Under the pieces are notes generated by a model. The model was not told the origin of the DNA and searched no databases. It saw nothing but the letters and a program-made list of their open reading frames with translations. The position numbers and the translations under genes are program-made. Below, one piece after another: positions 1 to 13,541 of a DNA stretch of 64,000 bases. This DNA is from Formicarius rufipectus (taxonomy: Eukaryota > Chordata > Aves > Passeriformes > Formicariidae). The first letter of the stretch is position 1, and each line of letters opens with the position of its first letter. The stretch is taken from contig VXAU01006172.1 of assembly GCA_013399695.1 (NCBI GenBank), positions 535,608-599,607 on the forward strand. The letters run 5' to 3'.

Positions 1-874
1 GGTTCCATAAGCTGAACAGACTTTGGTCTTCCAGCTTAATAAAAATGATTATACTTGCTTTAGCAGGCACATTCTGAGTGCATCCAGGGCAGCTGAATGA
101 GTCGCCTCAGGTATCACTAACTCTTGCTTTGAGAAGAGACATCTGCCCTTGACCAAAATGATGTGAAAACAGTTAGTGAAAATGCAGTGGATAACACCAT
201 CAGTCATTGGCAGAGCAGCCTTCTCCCATATCCAAGCCTAGCAGCTGCCTTTCAGGGCTGTTATCCCCTCTCACAATCTAGAGTGGTGTCTGCAGGAGAG
301 CACCCTCCATCCAGCTCCTTTAGGAACCAGTATAGCACAAAGCTGCTTGTAGCTGTCTGCTTCTTGATGAATGCTGATGGGCTACACTCAGGCTGGGAGC
401 TGGGAGCTGATCTGTCTTCGTGGGCCATGCAGTACCCCCAGTGAATTCAGGGCCTTCCTGCTCCCAGTGTAGAGTAGAAGACACCAATCCATCCGCCCAT
501 GACGTGGGCTGCAGCACCTGGGAAGCGGTTTGCTTGAGGCATCTTCCCCTGGAACTCAATTTTGAACTCACAATCCATAAAGTGAAGACACACAAGGTGA
601 GATTAGAAAATTGCTGAGCAGAAATTAAAACCCCAGCTGGAGTCAAGAGGCAAAGGTCTGACGGGATATCTGCACCCTGGCGGTGAGCTCTTGGCTTAAT
701 TTCCCAGCAGTGATAGATAGAGAGATGTGAGCAGGAGCTTCACAGGGTGATGGTTACTATGGCTACCCTCACACTGTCCATCCAGGCATCCATCTGCTTG
801 GCTCACAGGGCTGAAAAGATAGACTGCTGCTTTTGGAAGCTGATGGTAATTTATCCTTGCTGGCTGGACAAGGA

Positions 875-898
875 TGATATCCTCCTCTGAGGATATCA
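875..898. repeat. Perfect 10-bp hairpin
   Basis: The arms tgatatcctc and gaggatatca are exact reverse complements separated by the 4-base loop ctct. The DNA or its transcript could form a short stem-loop. No T-run follows it and no gene lies next to it, so no terminator or RNA role is claimed. Confidence 0.6.
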
Positions 899-1004
899 GT
901 TTTGCCCAGCAGTTTTTAAGCTATGAAAACCATTCTAACAGCAAAGTCATGTTGATAAAGAGGGTGTTGTTTCCTTTCAATAGTTATGTTATTGTTACCA
1001 GATA

Positions 1005-1031
1005 AGTGTGTGTGTGTGGGGGGGGAGGGGA
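1005..1031. repeat. (TG)n followed by G-rich tract
   Basis: A short TG dinucleotide run passes directly into a run of G with one interrupting A. It is a simple low-complexity tract of the kind that varies in length between individuals. Confidence 0.8.
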
Positions 1032-4000
1032 AGAGTACAGTGATAATGGAGAGGTACCACTATGTCCCCAGCACATTGAAATGCCTACAATTTTCTGAGG
1101 GAATTTAACCCTTCAGATTTACTTTGGAGACTGCATGCTCCAGCCAACATGTCATGGTGCTGGTTTGAAACATTCAGAGAGCAGAGAGTGGAAGCTGGAA
1201 ATGCAGAGACTACTGTCTCTGGCTGTTTGTGTGTGAATCTTTTGGATGGCCACATACAGAAACTGTGAAATAAACATAGAGATACTGTATCTAGGCTTAG
1301 TAAAAGTGAAGTTCTTGCTGCTCTTCTAGAGTTGTTTGGGGTTTTTGCTGGCAGTAGGAATGCATGGGAAAAAGCACTACATACTGTGAATGGCAGTATT
1401 AAGCACTGCTTTTGTATTAGATGCTTTAGAAAAGCTGCACTAAGAAGACTTTTTGGGCCTGTGTTTAAATTTAACAAGGAGAAAAATTATTTCTTTGTTG
1501 GAGAGAGAATTAGATAGAGTTTTCATACCTTTCCACTACACTGATTTTCTGTATAAAGATGGTATTTCATTTAAAAACTGGTCTAGGATGAGAAAGATTC
1601 TACCAAATGTCAATTCTCTTGCTCCTGTGCAATTCCTTAGTCCTCATTATTCAGTATTACTGTGATTCTCCCATTAATTGTTTATATGGCTATTCCTCTT
1701 TGGAAAAGTTCTGTGAAAGCAGAGTTCCTGATAGACACACAGCTGATATCTGTGAACTGCAAGGGGATGTATTGTGCTATGCAGGTAAATATGAAAATGT
1801 ACATATTTAAATATACACATACAGAGAAGGTTTATTGTGTGCATTTTGTATACATCCTTTTGAACTGAGGGCCTTGAATGCAGAGTGTGGTTTTGTTTAC
1901 CTCTTGGACTGCCACTGGTGTTAAACACAGTGGTGGCTTCCTCATCCTGTGTCACTGTTCACTGGGATGCCTGGGGTTTCCAGAAAGCTGAAATTAGGTT
2001 CTGTTTCCTCTGTTAGCTGTGTCATGGAAGAAGCAATCATTTCACAAGTCAGTAATTAGTCTTATCCTTCTCATTCCTGCCAGCTTTATCTAAACCCTCT
2101 GTCTTCCAGGGAACTGGAGTCTGTTACCTCAGCAAGACAGGCTCTCCAGCCCTGACTGAAAAAGACCCTAGACTATGGGCCTTACGAATTGTTTTAGCTA
2201 GAAAGACTTGGTTTCCAAGGCAAGTAGGATGCAATATGATAGCAAACAGCAATCCATAACCTGGGCATAAAAGTCAATGTATGCATGTGTATATTTAAAT
2301 CAATATGTTGGTTTATGTTTGTCAGCATAAATCCATTCAAAAATCAGTTTCTTTGTATGATCTTTGGTGTAGCAGATGCTGAGCTGTAGGAGACACTGCT
2401 TTTCAAGAAGAGGGTGGATTTGTGTTCTTAATCTTGCAGCCTTACTCTGACTGTTGAGGAATTCTGAAGAGCAAGATGAACAATGTGCCCTTCCAGCATC
2501 CTGTTCCTCATATTATAACTTGCCTGTTGACTTCTTCAGTATTTTTAAAGGGATTAGAATACATTAACATTATTTTCAGATGCTTGATTTTTGACTTGCA
2601 AAATTGTTGGTTTCAGCTTCTCTGCCAGATGTCTGAGGAAAGAGCAGTCCATGCTTTGTGCTGAATGTTTGTGTGAGAATCTGAGGAAGCGGAGTCCAAT
2701 TAACATAAAAAACCATTGTGGTCTTCCAAAATCTGGAAACGGAAAGTCAGTGAAACAGAATGAGCAATCACCTGCCTAAAATAAAAATAACTGCATCTGT
2801 AAATCAGACCAGCTCAGTGGATATACCTCTCTGAGTTCACAAGCCTCAGAAGTAATTAGCCATCATGGATGATGCATCATTCTGACTCTGATGTTAGGCA
2901 TCTTGACTCCATCATCTATATGGCAAAGATGATAGGATGTCATCAGGAAACTCACCTTGAGCATGTATCCAACTTCTGCCTTGCAAAGTGTTAGAAAAAA
3001 ACAACAGGAAAGGGCATCCTGAACTGCAGACACATATCCACTTGAATGCTAATTTAATCTACTCAGGATATAAATGCATTTTTATCTGAAAATGTGATAC
3101 CCTTGACCAAGATTTGTTCCGCTCTTTATGACCTCTCTATGTTTGTTACAACCAGGAGTGGATTTACTGGATGGAGGATGGAGGGTTACACCCCATACTG
3201 CACATACACTATGTGGGGAGGGATGGGCTGTGGAAAGGGCTGCTTGAGGAGGACTATGGACTTTGGCCTTTCTTCTCCCAGGGACCACCAAAGAAAGACC
3301 TCCATGTTTACTCTGCCTCCTGGAGATGGGTGGAGGCTATGGGGACTGTGCTTTTGGAGACATGCAGCCTGGAGAGAGGCACTGGGCAGGGGTTGCCTCC
3401 AAAGGGAACGCGATGTTGCTAAGAGGCAGGTGTAGACGTGTAACCCCTTTGTGGTAAGAGGTCGGTATAGTAATGTTGTCTCTCTATAGATATGACAACA
3501 GCATACCATGCCTATGTCCAAGCTTACAGTTAAATCCAGCTCAGCAGTAACATTTGGCTTTTTAGAGGTGAGCAAAATTTGTGTGCCGTGTCCCCCAAGA
3601 CTCCTTTTACTGGTTTAGCTCAGAGGATATAAAATCTATTTCAGATCCACTTTTAACAGTACCAGTGCCCCTTTGTCCCTTTCCTCCTTCCAGAATGTGA
3701 TGGCTCTTGCCAGCCTTCTTCTGAACACTCACACTCATGTACACACCAGAGCCCAAAGCTTCACCACAAAGATTACAATGGAGACACTGTTCTAGGGATA
3801 TCGAATGGGGAATAGATTTCTGCTGACCTTTATCATATCTCACAAGCCTTCCCAGATTTTCCAAAGCTATGAAGGGAATGTGCTATACACAGAGCAATTT
3901 GAAACAGTGCTGTTGTCTCCTTTTTAAAGGCAGGAAGTGAAAATGCAATATTAACTCCTCTGCAATTGCCAGTGAAGGTAGGGATCATATAATGGCATTA

Positions 4001-4693
4001 GCTGGAATTTAACCACAGTTAATGTAAACATGTCAGTGCACTAATGAAAAAAGCCATTAGATTTCCAATGACATGAATAAATAATGTTGGGAATGTTGGA
4101 CTGAGTGAAATGCAGATGTATTGGAGCAGTCATTGCATAGATTCAGAGAGAAATAAAGGAGGGTTAACCAGGAGAGGGGAATGGGCCCTTCTTTGTGTGG
4201 GAGTGTGTTGCCCAGTACATTACAGAAGAACCACACAGGCATTCAGCTGCTCATCTAGGTCACGGCTGGAACAGACTCTAGTGAGAAAAAGTCCCTGGTC
4301 TGAGGGATGTTTAGAAAAGCCAGAGAAGCACTGCTGCTGAAAAGGATTACCACTGCTTTGCTTTTAAGTTGGGCCCTCAGAACACTGGTTAAATAACTTG
4401 CCCAAGGTAATGAATAAGCTTGGAGGAAAGCCCAGCAACCAAAATCCCCATCCCAGTGCAGTGCCACATCGGTTCCCATTCTGCTGGGATGTGTGGGCTC
4501 TGTACCTCAACAAACCCTCAGTGCCTCAGCTCAGCTGCTCCCTGTGCTCTGCCCCAGGAGGTCTGCCCAAGGATGTTCTGATGATGAAGAGATTGGGTAA
4601 AGAAATGAACCAGGTTTGTATATCATATGTATTTAGGATTCATTTAATGCCAAAGGTACTCTTGAGCTTAGCAGAGTCTAGTAAATGTGAGTG

Positions 4694-4728
4694 GGTGAGG
4701 CAATGTTGAGGCAATGGTTGAGGCATTA
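4694..4728. repeat. Short imperfect tandem repeat, about 11-12 bp unit
   Basis: The phrase 'gaggcaat' plus flank recurs three times (gtgaggcaat, gttgaggcaat, ggttgaggcatt). This is a small local slippage product lying about 80 bases upstream of a CR1 element. Confidence 0.6.
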
Positions 4729-4809
4729 CAGCAAACAGAGCTGTAATGCTCAACATAAAAAAGAGTAAGCAGCTCGCTGTGGCATTGCCATATGGTGTGG
4801 TATGGCCAG

Positions 4810-5208
4810 CTAGAGCACAAGTCCTATCAGGAGTGGCTGAGAGAGAAAAGGGGACTCAGACGAGACCTTTTTACTCTTTCAACTACCTGAAAGGAGGTTG
4901 TAGCCAGCTGAGGGTCAGTTTCTTCTCCCAGGTAACCAGGAATATGACAAGAGGAAATGGCCTCAAGTTGTGCCAGGAGAGGTTTAGATTGGGTAATAGG
5001 AAAAGTTTCTTCACCAAAATGGTTGTCAAGCACTAGAGCAGCTTCCTGGAGAAGTGGTGGAGTCACCATCCCTGGAGATATTTAAAAGACGTGTAGATGT
5101 GACACTTGGTGGTGAATTTGGCAGTGCTGAGTTAATGGTTGGACTTGATGATCTTAGAGCTCTTTTCCAAACCTGATTCTTGAATGATTCTATGATTGCA
5201 TGATCCTA
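4810..5208 (+). mobile_element. CR1 LINE, 5'-truncated 3' end
   Basis: The segment begins at 'gagcacaagtcctatcagga', matching the late part of CR1 ORF2. It runs through a recognisable 'aggaaatggcctcaagttgtgccaggagaggtttag' region and the 3' signature 'ggttggacttgatgatctta'. It ends in a CR1-type tail of 'attctatgatt'-like units near 5190-5208. It is a non-autonomous fragment with a frame remnant of about 96 codons (4746-5036) that only partly overlaps real CR1 coding sequence. CR1 elements are normally 5'-truncated on insertion and lack target-site duplications, and none is visible. Boundaries are good to about 10 bases at the 3' end and less certain at the 5' end. Confidence 0.9.
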
Positions 5209-8200
5209 TCTTCTATTTCTACAGCCATCAACCAGACAAATTTCTCTATTGTTTCTCTCTGCTTGGATCAGGGTCTTAGCTGAGATAAGTTGGTGTAATG
5301 TATACAAGCCTTCACTTCTTCAGAGCCATAGGTAGTAGAAAAAGTGGAAAAGAGAGAGGGCTGCAGTTCCTACAGAGAAGAAACAATTCAGCTATATCTT
5401 TAGGCACATTATTCATTGAAGTGTTCTCTCTGTGGGAGCCCCTGTTCACTGCCCTTCAGCTCTAGCCTTGTCAGCTGCAGGTGTGGGTCATTCCTCATCT
5501 CTAGTTATCTTTGTGAATGTGTATTGGAAACTTCTGAAACTCAGATTGAGTGTGTTACCGCTCATATAAATATCAGACCTAGCCTTTCATCTCAAAAATA
5601 AATCCATAAATGTCTGTAGTCTTCTGTTAAACTGTGCCATTTTGGTTGGAGGCAACAAAGAAAATTAATATCCCTTCTAAGTGTTTGCTTTTTAAATTTA
5701 TCCTCTAAAATTCAAATTCAATAAGGAAAACACAAGACATCACTTAGGGGAGAAAATAAATAATTTGCATAGCTTTTTAGGATGCTGGAAAGCCCTGGGT
5801 GCCCAAAAGCTGTTGTCTGTAGGAGGAGAGGAATATAACATATTTTATTAGCATGCATTCTTCTGGGTTTGAATTCATCACTTAACTCCGTGATATTCTT
5901 CTGCCATGCAATTTATGCCCTCATACATCATTGAAATTTGGCATAGTGCTTCTTTTCCTCCCATGCAAGTTTTAGGACTTTTTTTTAATAAATATATCTT
6001 TTCCAATTTATAAAGATCAGCTTTAAAGTAGACTTTGGGCCCTGTTTTTAGGTATTTCAAGGTCAGATGTCTAATCCCCTTGGAAGCAGAGGGGATTATA
6101 CACAGACAGAGGCATCTGTTTGTGTGTGAGCAGCCACACCTGGCATCTTCAGGCTGCCTCATGCCTGGGCCTCTGAGGGGCTCTCAGACCTCCTCCTCCA
6201 TGGCCTCTCTCATGTTCTAGGCATTCTTGGAGCATATCTGCCACGTCAGACCTCAGCAGAACACAACTAGGAACAAGACTGGCTGTGTCCTCCTAAATTG
6301 CCCATTCTAGCTGTTAAAGCAGCATACTGGGGTATGAGAAGCTGAGGTATTCTGCCCTCTTTGAAGCACAGATGACCATCTGGTTGGCAGTCTGCTCTAT
6401 AGAAGTCTTAATTACAGAAGGTGCAATTTTGAGGTGTGTTGTCCTGAGTATCATAGATTAGGCATCTTTTACTTTGAATGATTCACTGCATTGTGGGGTT
6501 CACACTGCCTTTCCCCTTCAAGACATAGATGAATCCTGCTTCATCACTCCAGTGAGGGATTCTACTTGGGGCTTTCATGGCACAGTACCAATGAAATTTA
6601 ATCACAGATTCCAGATGTGCCACTTCTGCCTGTAGACTCTGGCAGTCTGCTGGCTTAGCTTTCTTCTGCAGATCTCACAAGTACTTCAATCTTTCTATAT
6701 GTTGTCAAGGAGTACCTCACATCTTAGGGCTTTGAGGATGCCTGTGTATGGGGTGGTGTGAAATGAGGAAGTGCAGTACTCTAAGTGACAACACTTAAAA
6801 ATCCACTCTGAGACTTGTCTCTGAAATCTCCTCGCCTTTGGATAACGTACCCATTGATTGGTACAGTATTGGCTACTCATTTTTCCACATCACACTGGAA
6901 GTGACATCTTTCCTCCAACACCCCACACTGTACCAGATGGTCTGTACAATCTGTAACGTGAGGAAACTGAATCAGCCTCCTCAAGTGATGATCTTACGCC
7001 CTGGAGTACAATGAACATGGAGCGCTGTTTGCTTGAATAGCTGCTAAGGTTATTAATAGTCTTAAAAACATCCTGGAAATTCTTTTCAGTCCATCCTTAG
7101 TACTCGTTGACCTCAAACTGGCAACCACATGAAAAAATGTTGGGAGGGGAAGCACGGATTAATACAAGAAAATAGAAACCACATGGTGGAGGGAGGGAAG
7201 ATCAACAAGGCAGTATTACTGAAACAGAGAATTCCTTCTCAATTCTTGACCTCCCTCTTCTGCTCCTCAGCACTTTTTATCAGGGATTACTCTTTTCTGA
7301 ATGTTATTCTTTCTTATTCTTGTAAAAGAGTGAGTCTGTCCTGTTGACTTGTCTTTCTCCAAGCAACAACCCCTAAGAAATGGTATTTCTGACTGCTATT
7401 AATTATTGTCACTGTTAAATGGAAGGAAGGCTTGCCTGTTCCTTTGTGCTTCTCTTAGATGTCTCATCTCTTCCAGTTTGCCTTGATAGTAGGTTTCAGG
7501 GGGATTTGGGGCATGCTGGTATCTCAAAGAACTGGGTCTGAATAGAGAAAGCCACATTGCATTTAATCCTGTCAAAAGACTTTGAAGTGTATTTGCACTA
7601 TGAAAGCTGCACATTTGTACTATAATTGAATAGTTATGATGAGAGCTTAACTAATAGAGATGGGATTTCAAAACACATTTTTCTTTCAAACTCAGTCTAT
7701 AATTCTTAAATGGCTCCCTGCCAAAGCTTTGAAAGCCAAAGATTATTATTTGTCAGCTATTAGAAATTGTCTGTTAAAAGGCTAATCTCCCATGTTTTGT
7801 GCTGTCTGTAGTAGAGAGCTAACAGGACTACAGAAATATTGCTTGTGAGGCATCACATGTATTGTATAACTGCTGGGAATTTGTTGGCCCTGGCCATAAA
7901 GAGAATGAAAATTGTTATTTTATCCTGTATTTAGAATATGTTTTTCTATCTGGTCAGCAGAGAGGACATGTTAGCTCCTACCACCACATTATAGGACTTT
8001 AAGGTATAGCCCATACTGGGAAATTTTATAACTCCCCCCATCCCCTGTGCAATCCTTCCTTTCAATACTGCTGTGGCTTAGTAATGATGGGATCAAGACA
8101 CTGTTAGTAATTTTCTCACGCTACTTTGTGGACACATCTTTAAACAAATGATGGGACTCTGATACTACCTCAGCTTCTCACATGAGTTTATTTGCTTGTT

Positions 8201-9300
8201 TTTAGATTTATAATGCTGGTGATACAGCAGGATGGTAATGGACACTTTGGTATTTTTCCTCTCACATTTCAATAATTAGACATTTGATAGTGTTGCTTAA
8301 CAGAGGTATGATTTTTATAGTCCAAGAATCCTCTTTTGTCCTTTATCATCTTCATTGTATCCCTCCAGAGAAGCACAACAAACACGCCCTGCCACATTTT
8401 CCGCCCTGTCTTCAGCGTTTGGTCCTAATACATGTGTCACATCTACCCCTGCTTTTGTTACGCCCTGTAGCAGTGTGCAGACAGTGTATTTCTACAGATT
8501 CTTGACTTACAGGGAAGCTTTATCATAATGATGTCATTTGTTTTGTCATGTGACCAAAAGAGAAATCTTCTGGGGTGTTAACTGATCAGTATTGGCAGAC
8601 TGGTCTTTCTGGAAAAATATTGCTCTGAGCTCACTGACTTAAAAAGAAGGCAACTAAACAGGTGAGAGAAAAGGTAGCCTTTCTGATTTGTTTCATGACT
8701 TTTATTTCTGTAATCCATCTTACTGTTTGCACTGTCTTAAAAATAGAAAAGTAAAACATCTTTTTATCTTCCTGTTTTCACATTTTGTTCAGGAAGTATG
8801 GTCTCTTTTAAGGGATTCTTTATGTTGTCTGTGGTTTTCTAATAAATCAAACAGAATTCAGACCACAGGTGATTCCAAGAGCACAAAGTTCGAACCACAG
8901 GTTGAATCTGAAGATGATAGTGAGTTCTTGCTCATCTAGTTCCTTTCTCTGGATTTGTAGCAAAGGAATTTGTGCCCCATTATCTCTGTGGACTGTTTAG
9001 TTCCCAGCTGAAAGCTGAACCTAAGGGAAACAAGCACTATACAGTTATTGGGATATACCTAGCCAGTACTTGGTTCACTTCTGAGCTGTTCATGTTTCTG
9101 GAGCAAGCACCAGCAGCAAGGACATGGGACATGAACCCAACCAAGGCAGAGGCAGAAGAACATACAGATCCTTTTCTAAGGATTTGCTTTATTTTCATAG
9201 AAACTCACATTACTGGCCTTGATCCCCTGAGCTTGTGCTGGCAGCTCTAGCCAGATGATTAGAGAATGTATTTTTCTCTTTTTTTTCCAACCTGAGTAAA
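5209..9300. other. Unique non-coding sequence, no gene seen
   Basis: This is AT-rich single-copy DNA without recognisable exons or repeats. The part at about 7640-7960 is non-repetitive with several homeodomain- and MADS-like AT-rich words and resembles a conserved non-coding element in texture, but conservation cannot be tested from one sequence. Open frames do not exceed about 95 codons and match nothing I recognise. Confidence 0.5.
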
Positions 9301-12148
9301 ATGTTGAATAAACTAAACAGCTCTACTCAGGATCAATTGTCTTTGCTAAAGAGAATTACTTGATGTCTTCTGCTGGCTTTTCAGTGCCACCAACACAGTC
9401 CATCCATTGCCAACATTGTGGGTAGAAGAAATGACCCCAAAAGATTTCACTGGAGGAAAGTGGAGATGGAAGGGCATTGCCTGACTTCACTTGGGCTTTG
9501 CATTGCTGTAGAAGGTGTGACTTCATTTGATCTGATCTTCTCCCAGATGATGGTGATAGGTGTTGCATTTGGGATCACCAGACACTTGGAAGTAGGAACA
9601 GTCAAAGGCAGTGAGTCTCCAGCCCTTAGCTTTGTTTTGCTTTGGATATAGACATTCCTATTTTTATGTCTTCTGAAGAACAATAAATGACTACAGTTCT
9701 ACATGGCAGAAGTTTTACAAGCACATATATTGTGTAGGCATAGCTGTGAGATGGTCTGGGTTCCTTGGTTAGGAATTCCAAATCTGAAGTTCACAAAGGT
9801 CATGGGACTGTGGGCATTTCGGATGTAGATATCTCTATGCCATCACTAACTTGGAAACAAAATGCTGAAAAGAGATGTACTAAAGGGCCTATCAACATAA
9901 ATTTCTATCTTGCAAAAAGTTGGAAGGATGCATTAGATCCCATCAATTTAATTAAACATTTACAAAACTTCTGAATGTTTAAACAATTATCAGCTGCTTC
10001 ATTTATTTAGACTGTTTGTTTCTACTTCTACAAATAAACTGTTGCTCTCATTCCATTACTCTTCTTGCTACATATGTAAAACTTCCATGCAGCTGGCAAC
10101 TCGTTTTTATTGAATTTTGGCTCCTGAGAGACCAGTCTGGAGCACATTTGCAGAGAGAAATCTTCTGGCCTCTCTGAAACTACAGAGATCAGAAACTTCT
10201 TGAAGGAGATCCCTTTGCATGTAAATGCAATTTGAACAAGGCCACATGTGGGTAAAAATGAGTAGAAAAAGGGTTATCTTAGCAAGGGTACTTATTTCAC
10301 CTTCTAGGAATTTTGAAAATAGAGAATACTTCAAACAGATGGACCACCCCTTCAATCGAATTTCTTTACAACAGAGACACTCATATATTTAAGTAAACAT
10401 GAAGACTGGGAATCAGTTGGACTCCTAAGGATGGCCCTGATCACAGGTGTGACTGGTTCCACTAGCTTTGAGGGGTTTATTTCACACCTTCAAGCCCACT
10501 ATTTTTCAAGAAGGGAGTTTCTGCCTCAGGCAGGAGTTCTGTACGTGGCAGGTATGTGAGATTTGGCTCTGTGCTTTTGTATGCTCTGAGCAGGCACACA
10601 GTATGCACTTACCCAGCTGCACAGCTTTAGAAACTATTTTAATTAATTGTACTGGCCACAAGGGACAGCATGGGGGCAGCGTGCATGGATTGCATTATCT
10701 ATAATGTTCTACTAACTCATGGCAGATTTGGAAGAAGCAAGAGATTTTTTAAGTCTGTTCTGAAAATTCAGCCTCTGGTTTCACTTCTTTTCTCCTTTTC
10801 TCTTTTGTTCTTACCAATTAGTATTTTGGACGCCAAATTATGCTCACAAATACCCCCCTCGGACTGTATTGCCATTGAGGATGATGAAATATAAGTGAGA
10901 TGGGCTCTTGAATAAGAGAATTCTCTAAAAGTATGTGCCCATCTGAGCAATATGAGTGGTGTATAAAATTAGAATAAATATTTGAGATATCAGACCAAAT
11001 TTAATCATGATAGCAATCTGTCAGATGACCTTGACCTTTGGGTGGAAGTCTGGTTTAATTGTGGCTCTTTGTGGCCTCATATGGAACCTGAAGTGCCAAA
11101 AGCTTTAGTAAGGTTTATGGCTGTAAAGTATATTTGAAATTATACTTTCTTGGTTCTCATGTTAATTTCAAATGTTCTTCAAGTGTACAGTTTAAATTGC
11201 TAGTTTCTGGCTCTCTTTGACTGAATTGGTTTGGAGCCCCTGCACTGGCAATGCCAAGGGAATGGAGACCTTGAACCATCAGGCAGCAATGACCATCTGG
11301 GGCAGACTGGGAAAGGCACAGCTGGACCCGGGAATGTACATCTGCCCAGTAACCAAGCCATCACTTCTGCTGCACACTAGTGAGCTAGGGATAATTAGAG
11401 TGCTGTCGTTAAAGACCTCTTGATCTGAGAGGGGAACCAGTTTGTATGTGAACAGATGAGGTCAGCGTGGCTTTGACCTGAAATACCTTGCTGGTCATTG
11501 GTGTGATGTAGCATGACCCACACGTTGTGTCTTGGGTATGCTGAAATCCCCCATAGCTGCTCTTAGTCCGCCTCAGTTACTCTGGTTGCATATTTGCAGA
11601 GCATTTAAGGCTGACTTCATGCAATGATTGCTCACAGTTTATGCATAACTAACTCACTTTTTCTTCTAGAATATTTTTATTGTGCAATCAAAATACTATT
11701 TTCCCTGTAAAATCTTTCTGAAGGCTTATGGCAAGAATTGGTATTCAGTCTGTAAATGCTACTGTTCAATTTAAATAGGTGTAAGGCAAACTCATCTAAA
11801 GAAATGATGACACTTAATGGTGTCTTCACTTGTCATTTGTCATTTATGGCATCCCATACAATGAAAAGGCATTGCCAACTCCTAACTGTCCTCAGGGACA
11901 TTCTCCATTTGAAACTGCTGCAGAGGTGACTGGATATTATTTAACCAGAAATTTGAGAGCAATAAATCCTGCATTTCAGAGACTGCTGGGAAGATTAATG
12001 GGAAAAAATCTTTTTCCCCCTTCAGACTGTAAGCAAGAAGCAATATTTTACCTGGAGTAGTCTCAGCAATAGGAGATAGACTATACTCCATCTATCAAAA
12101 TAAATCTTATTTTTATATGTGACTGCTTTTTGAAGAATGGGCACATCA

Positions 12149-12171
12149 AAACAAACAAACAAACAAAAAGC
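12149..12171. repeat. (AAAC)n simple repeat
   Basis: Repeated 'aaac' units occur in a row. The same kind of A/C tract appears at 29973-30108 and 32459-32501, and in complementary form inside the CR1 at 45734-45919. Confidence 0.85.
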
Positions 12172-12568
12172 CCTCTGTTCATGGAAGAGGCTATCTACTT
12201 CCACTTAAAAAAAGCTTGAATTAAATAACACATGAAACTGCACAAGTGGTTACCAGTAAAAGTAATGGCCCATAGAAATGAGTTACACCAGTCTTGCCAA
12301 ACAGGCAGCATAATGGACATTTATTGTTGGTAATGAAGAATGCAGAAGAAATTATCAAGTAATTGGTAGATAGTAAACAAGTTTCTCTAAACAGAAAAAT
12401 GCCAATAAAATAGCACACTTTCAGTTTTACTCATGTGAAACACTGAAAAATTATGAGTTGGTGTTTTAAACCCATGAGATCTTATAAAGATAGTAAGAAC
12501 TTTAATTACTTTCTGGTATCTGAGGTCTTTTGTATAGTCCATGGTTTTGTAGCCACAAGGCTTGAAGC

Positions 12569-12612
12569 TTCCAGGGAAGGGGAGGGGAAGGAAGGGAAAG
12601 TAAGGAAAGTTC
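12569..12612. repeat. GA-rich low-complexity tract
   Basis: A purine-only run of GGGAAGG-like units. It is a simple homopurine tract with no coding significance seen. Confidence 0.75.
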
Positions 12613-12817
12613 AGTCATCCAAAAATGTGAAGTTTCTGATTAAAATCTACAACCTGTAGCAATGTGACTGGTGCTTGAACCAGCTGAAGGGAGCAGTTAT
12701 TATGGCAATGCAGCTTACGCAAAGGACATATAAGATGTCCAAACAAATAGGCAGCAGAGAGGATCACCATAAACATTGTCAGTTCTGTAGAAGGCATAAG
12801 TCTGTCTCCTTGACTCC

Positions 12818-12905
12818 TCTATCTATAGCTATGTATGCATATAGCTGTGTGCTATATATAGATGTATAAATAGCATATATAGATGTGTACACATATAACT
12901 GTACA
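12818..12905. repeat. AT-rich degenerate repeat
   Basis: The words 'tatagatgt' and 'tatatag' recur several times in about 90 bases, giving a diverged AT-rich tandem-like tract. Confidence 0.6.
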
Positions 12906-13484
12906 TGCTTGGGATAAAATAGCCTGAAGAACAGCATAGCACATGGTGAGGCAGTGAGGGCAAGAACTTCAAGAGCTCCTAAGGAAGAAGCAACTGAGAA
13001 GACTCAGGAGAGAAAAGGAACCACCATTTTTATTAAGCAAGGAGCTGAAAGATCTATTTTATATTTTTAAGTGACAACTATGTTAACAACCCCCATCTTC
13101 ATAAGTTTTGAATGTTCTCCAGTGCTTTAAATGAAATTTTTGCTGGCTCTAAAATTATGGTTAATAAAAAAACTGACTTAAGTGAAATCCACCAGCTCAC
13201 TCGTATGCCAAGCATGGTTGTGTGTCTGATTCTTTGGCTGCTGTCTGGAAGAGCCCAGGTCTTTCTCACACTGACTGTATCACCATCAGGTACCAGATTA
13301 ACCATGGCTTGGCAGCACTCAGGAGAAGCCCACCTCCCTAGACATCCACACTTCTGTGGCCTACTCCCGTAACACCCTGCGCAACTCCTAGCATTTTGGC
13401 ACTTCTCAGACTTGAGGAGAGCAGAAAAGAGACTTTGGGAAATCTGTTTCATCCTGTGGGACACACAGCTGCTTCCAGTCTCTC

Positions 13485-13541
13485 TTTTTTTTTTTTTTTT
13501 TTCCTCCCAGGAAGAGCAAGCTCCTACATTAGTCACAGCAG
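13485..13541 (+). other. Candidate microexon with strong splice signals
   Basis: An 18-base T run followed by cctcccag forms a textbook 3' splice site ending at 13510. Only 31 bases later comes CAG|GTATGT, a good 5' splice site at 13541/13542. The enclosed 31 bases are open in two frames; one reads EEQAPTLVTA plus one base. Tiny exons behind long pyrimidine tracts are typical of neuronal microexons, but T runs of this length occur at several unrelated places in this window, so chance is a serious alternative. No gene can be named. Confidence 0.2.

Larger units (their letters stand above)
1..4693. other. Unique non-coding sequence, no gene seen
   Basis: I see no recognisable protein, RNA gene or transposon here. 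Open frames are short and overlap on both strands, notably in the GC-richer patch around 3150-3475 where several frames are open at once. That pattern reflects stop-codon scarcity in GC-richer DNA more than coding. The block contains a hairpin at 875-898, a short TG/G-rich tract at 1005-1031 and a 12-bp palindrome at 2869-2880. It could be intergenic or intronic. A poorly conserved or very small exon cannot be excluded by eye. Confidence 0.55.
9301..13484. other. Unique non-coding sequence with small simple repeats
   Basis: No gene or transposon was recognised. The block holds an AAAC-type tract (12149-12171), a GGAAG-rich tract (12569-12612) and an AT-rich stretch with repeated 'atatagatgt' words (12818-12905). 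Overlapping open frames on both strands at 9356-9683 and 10107-10950 show no family motif. Confidence 0.5.
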
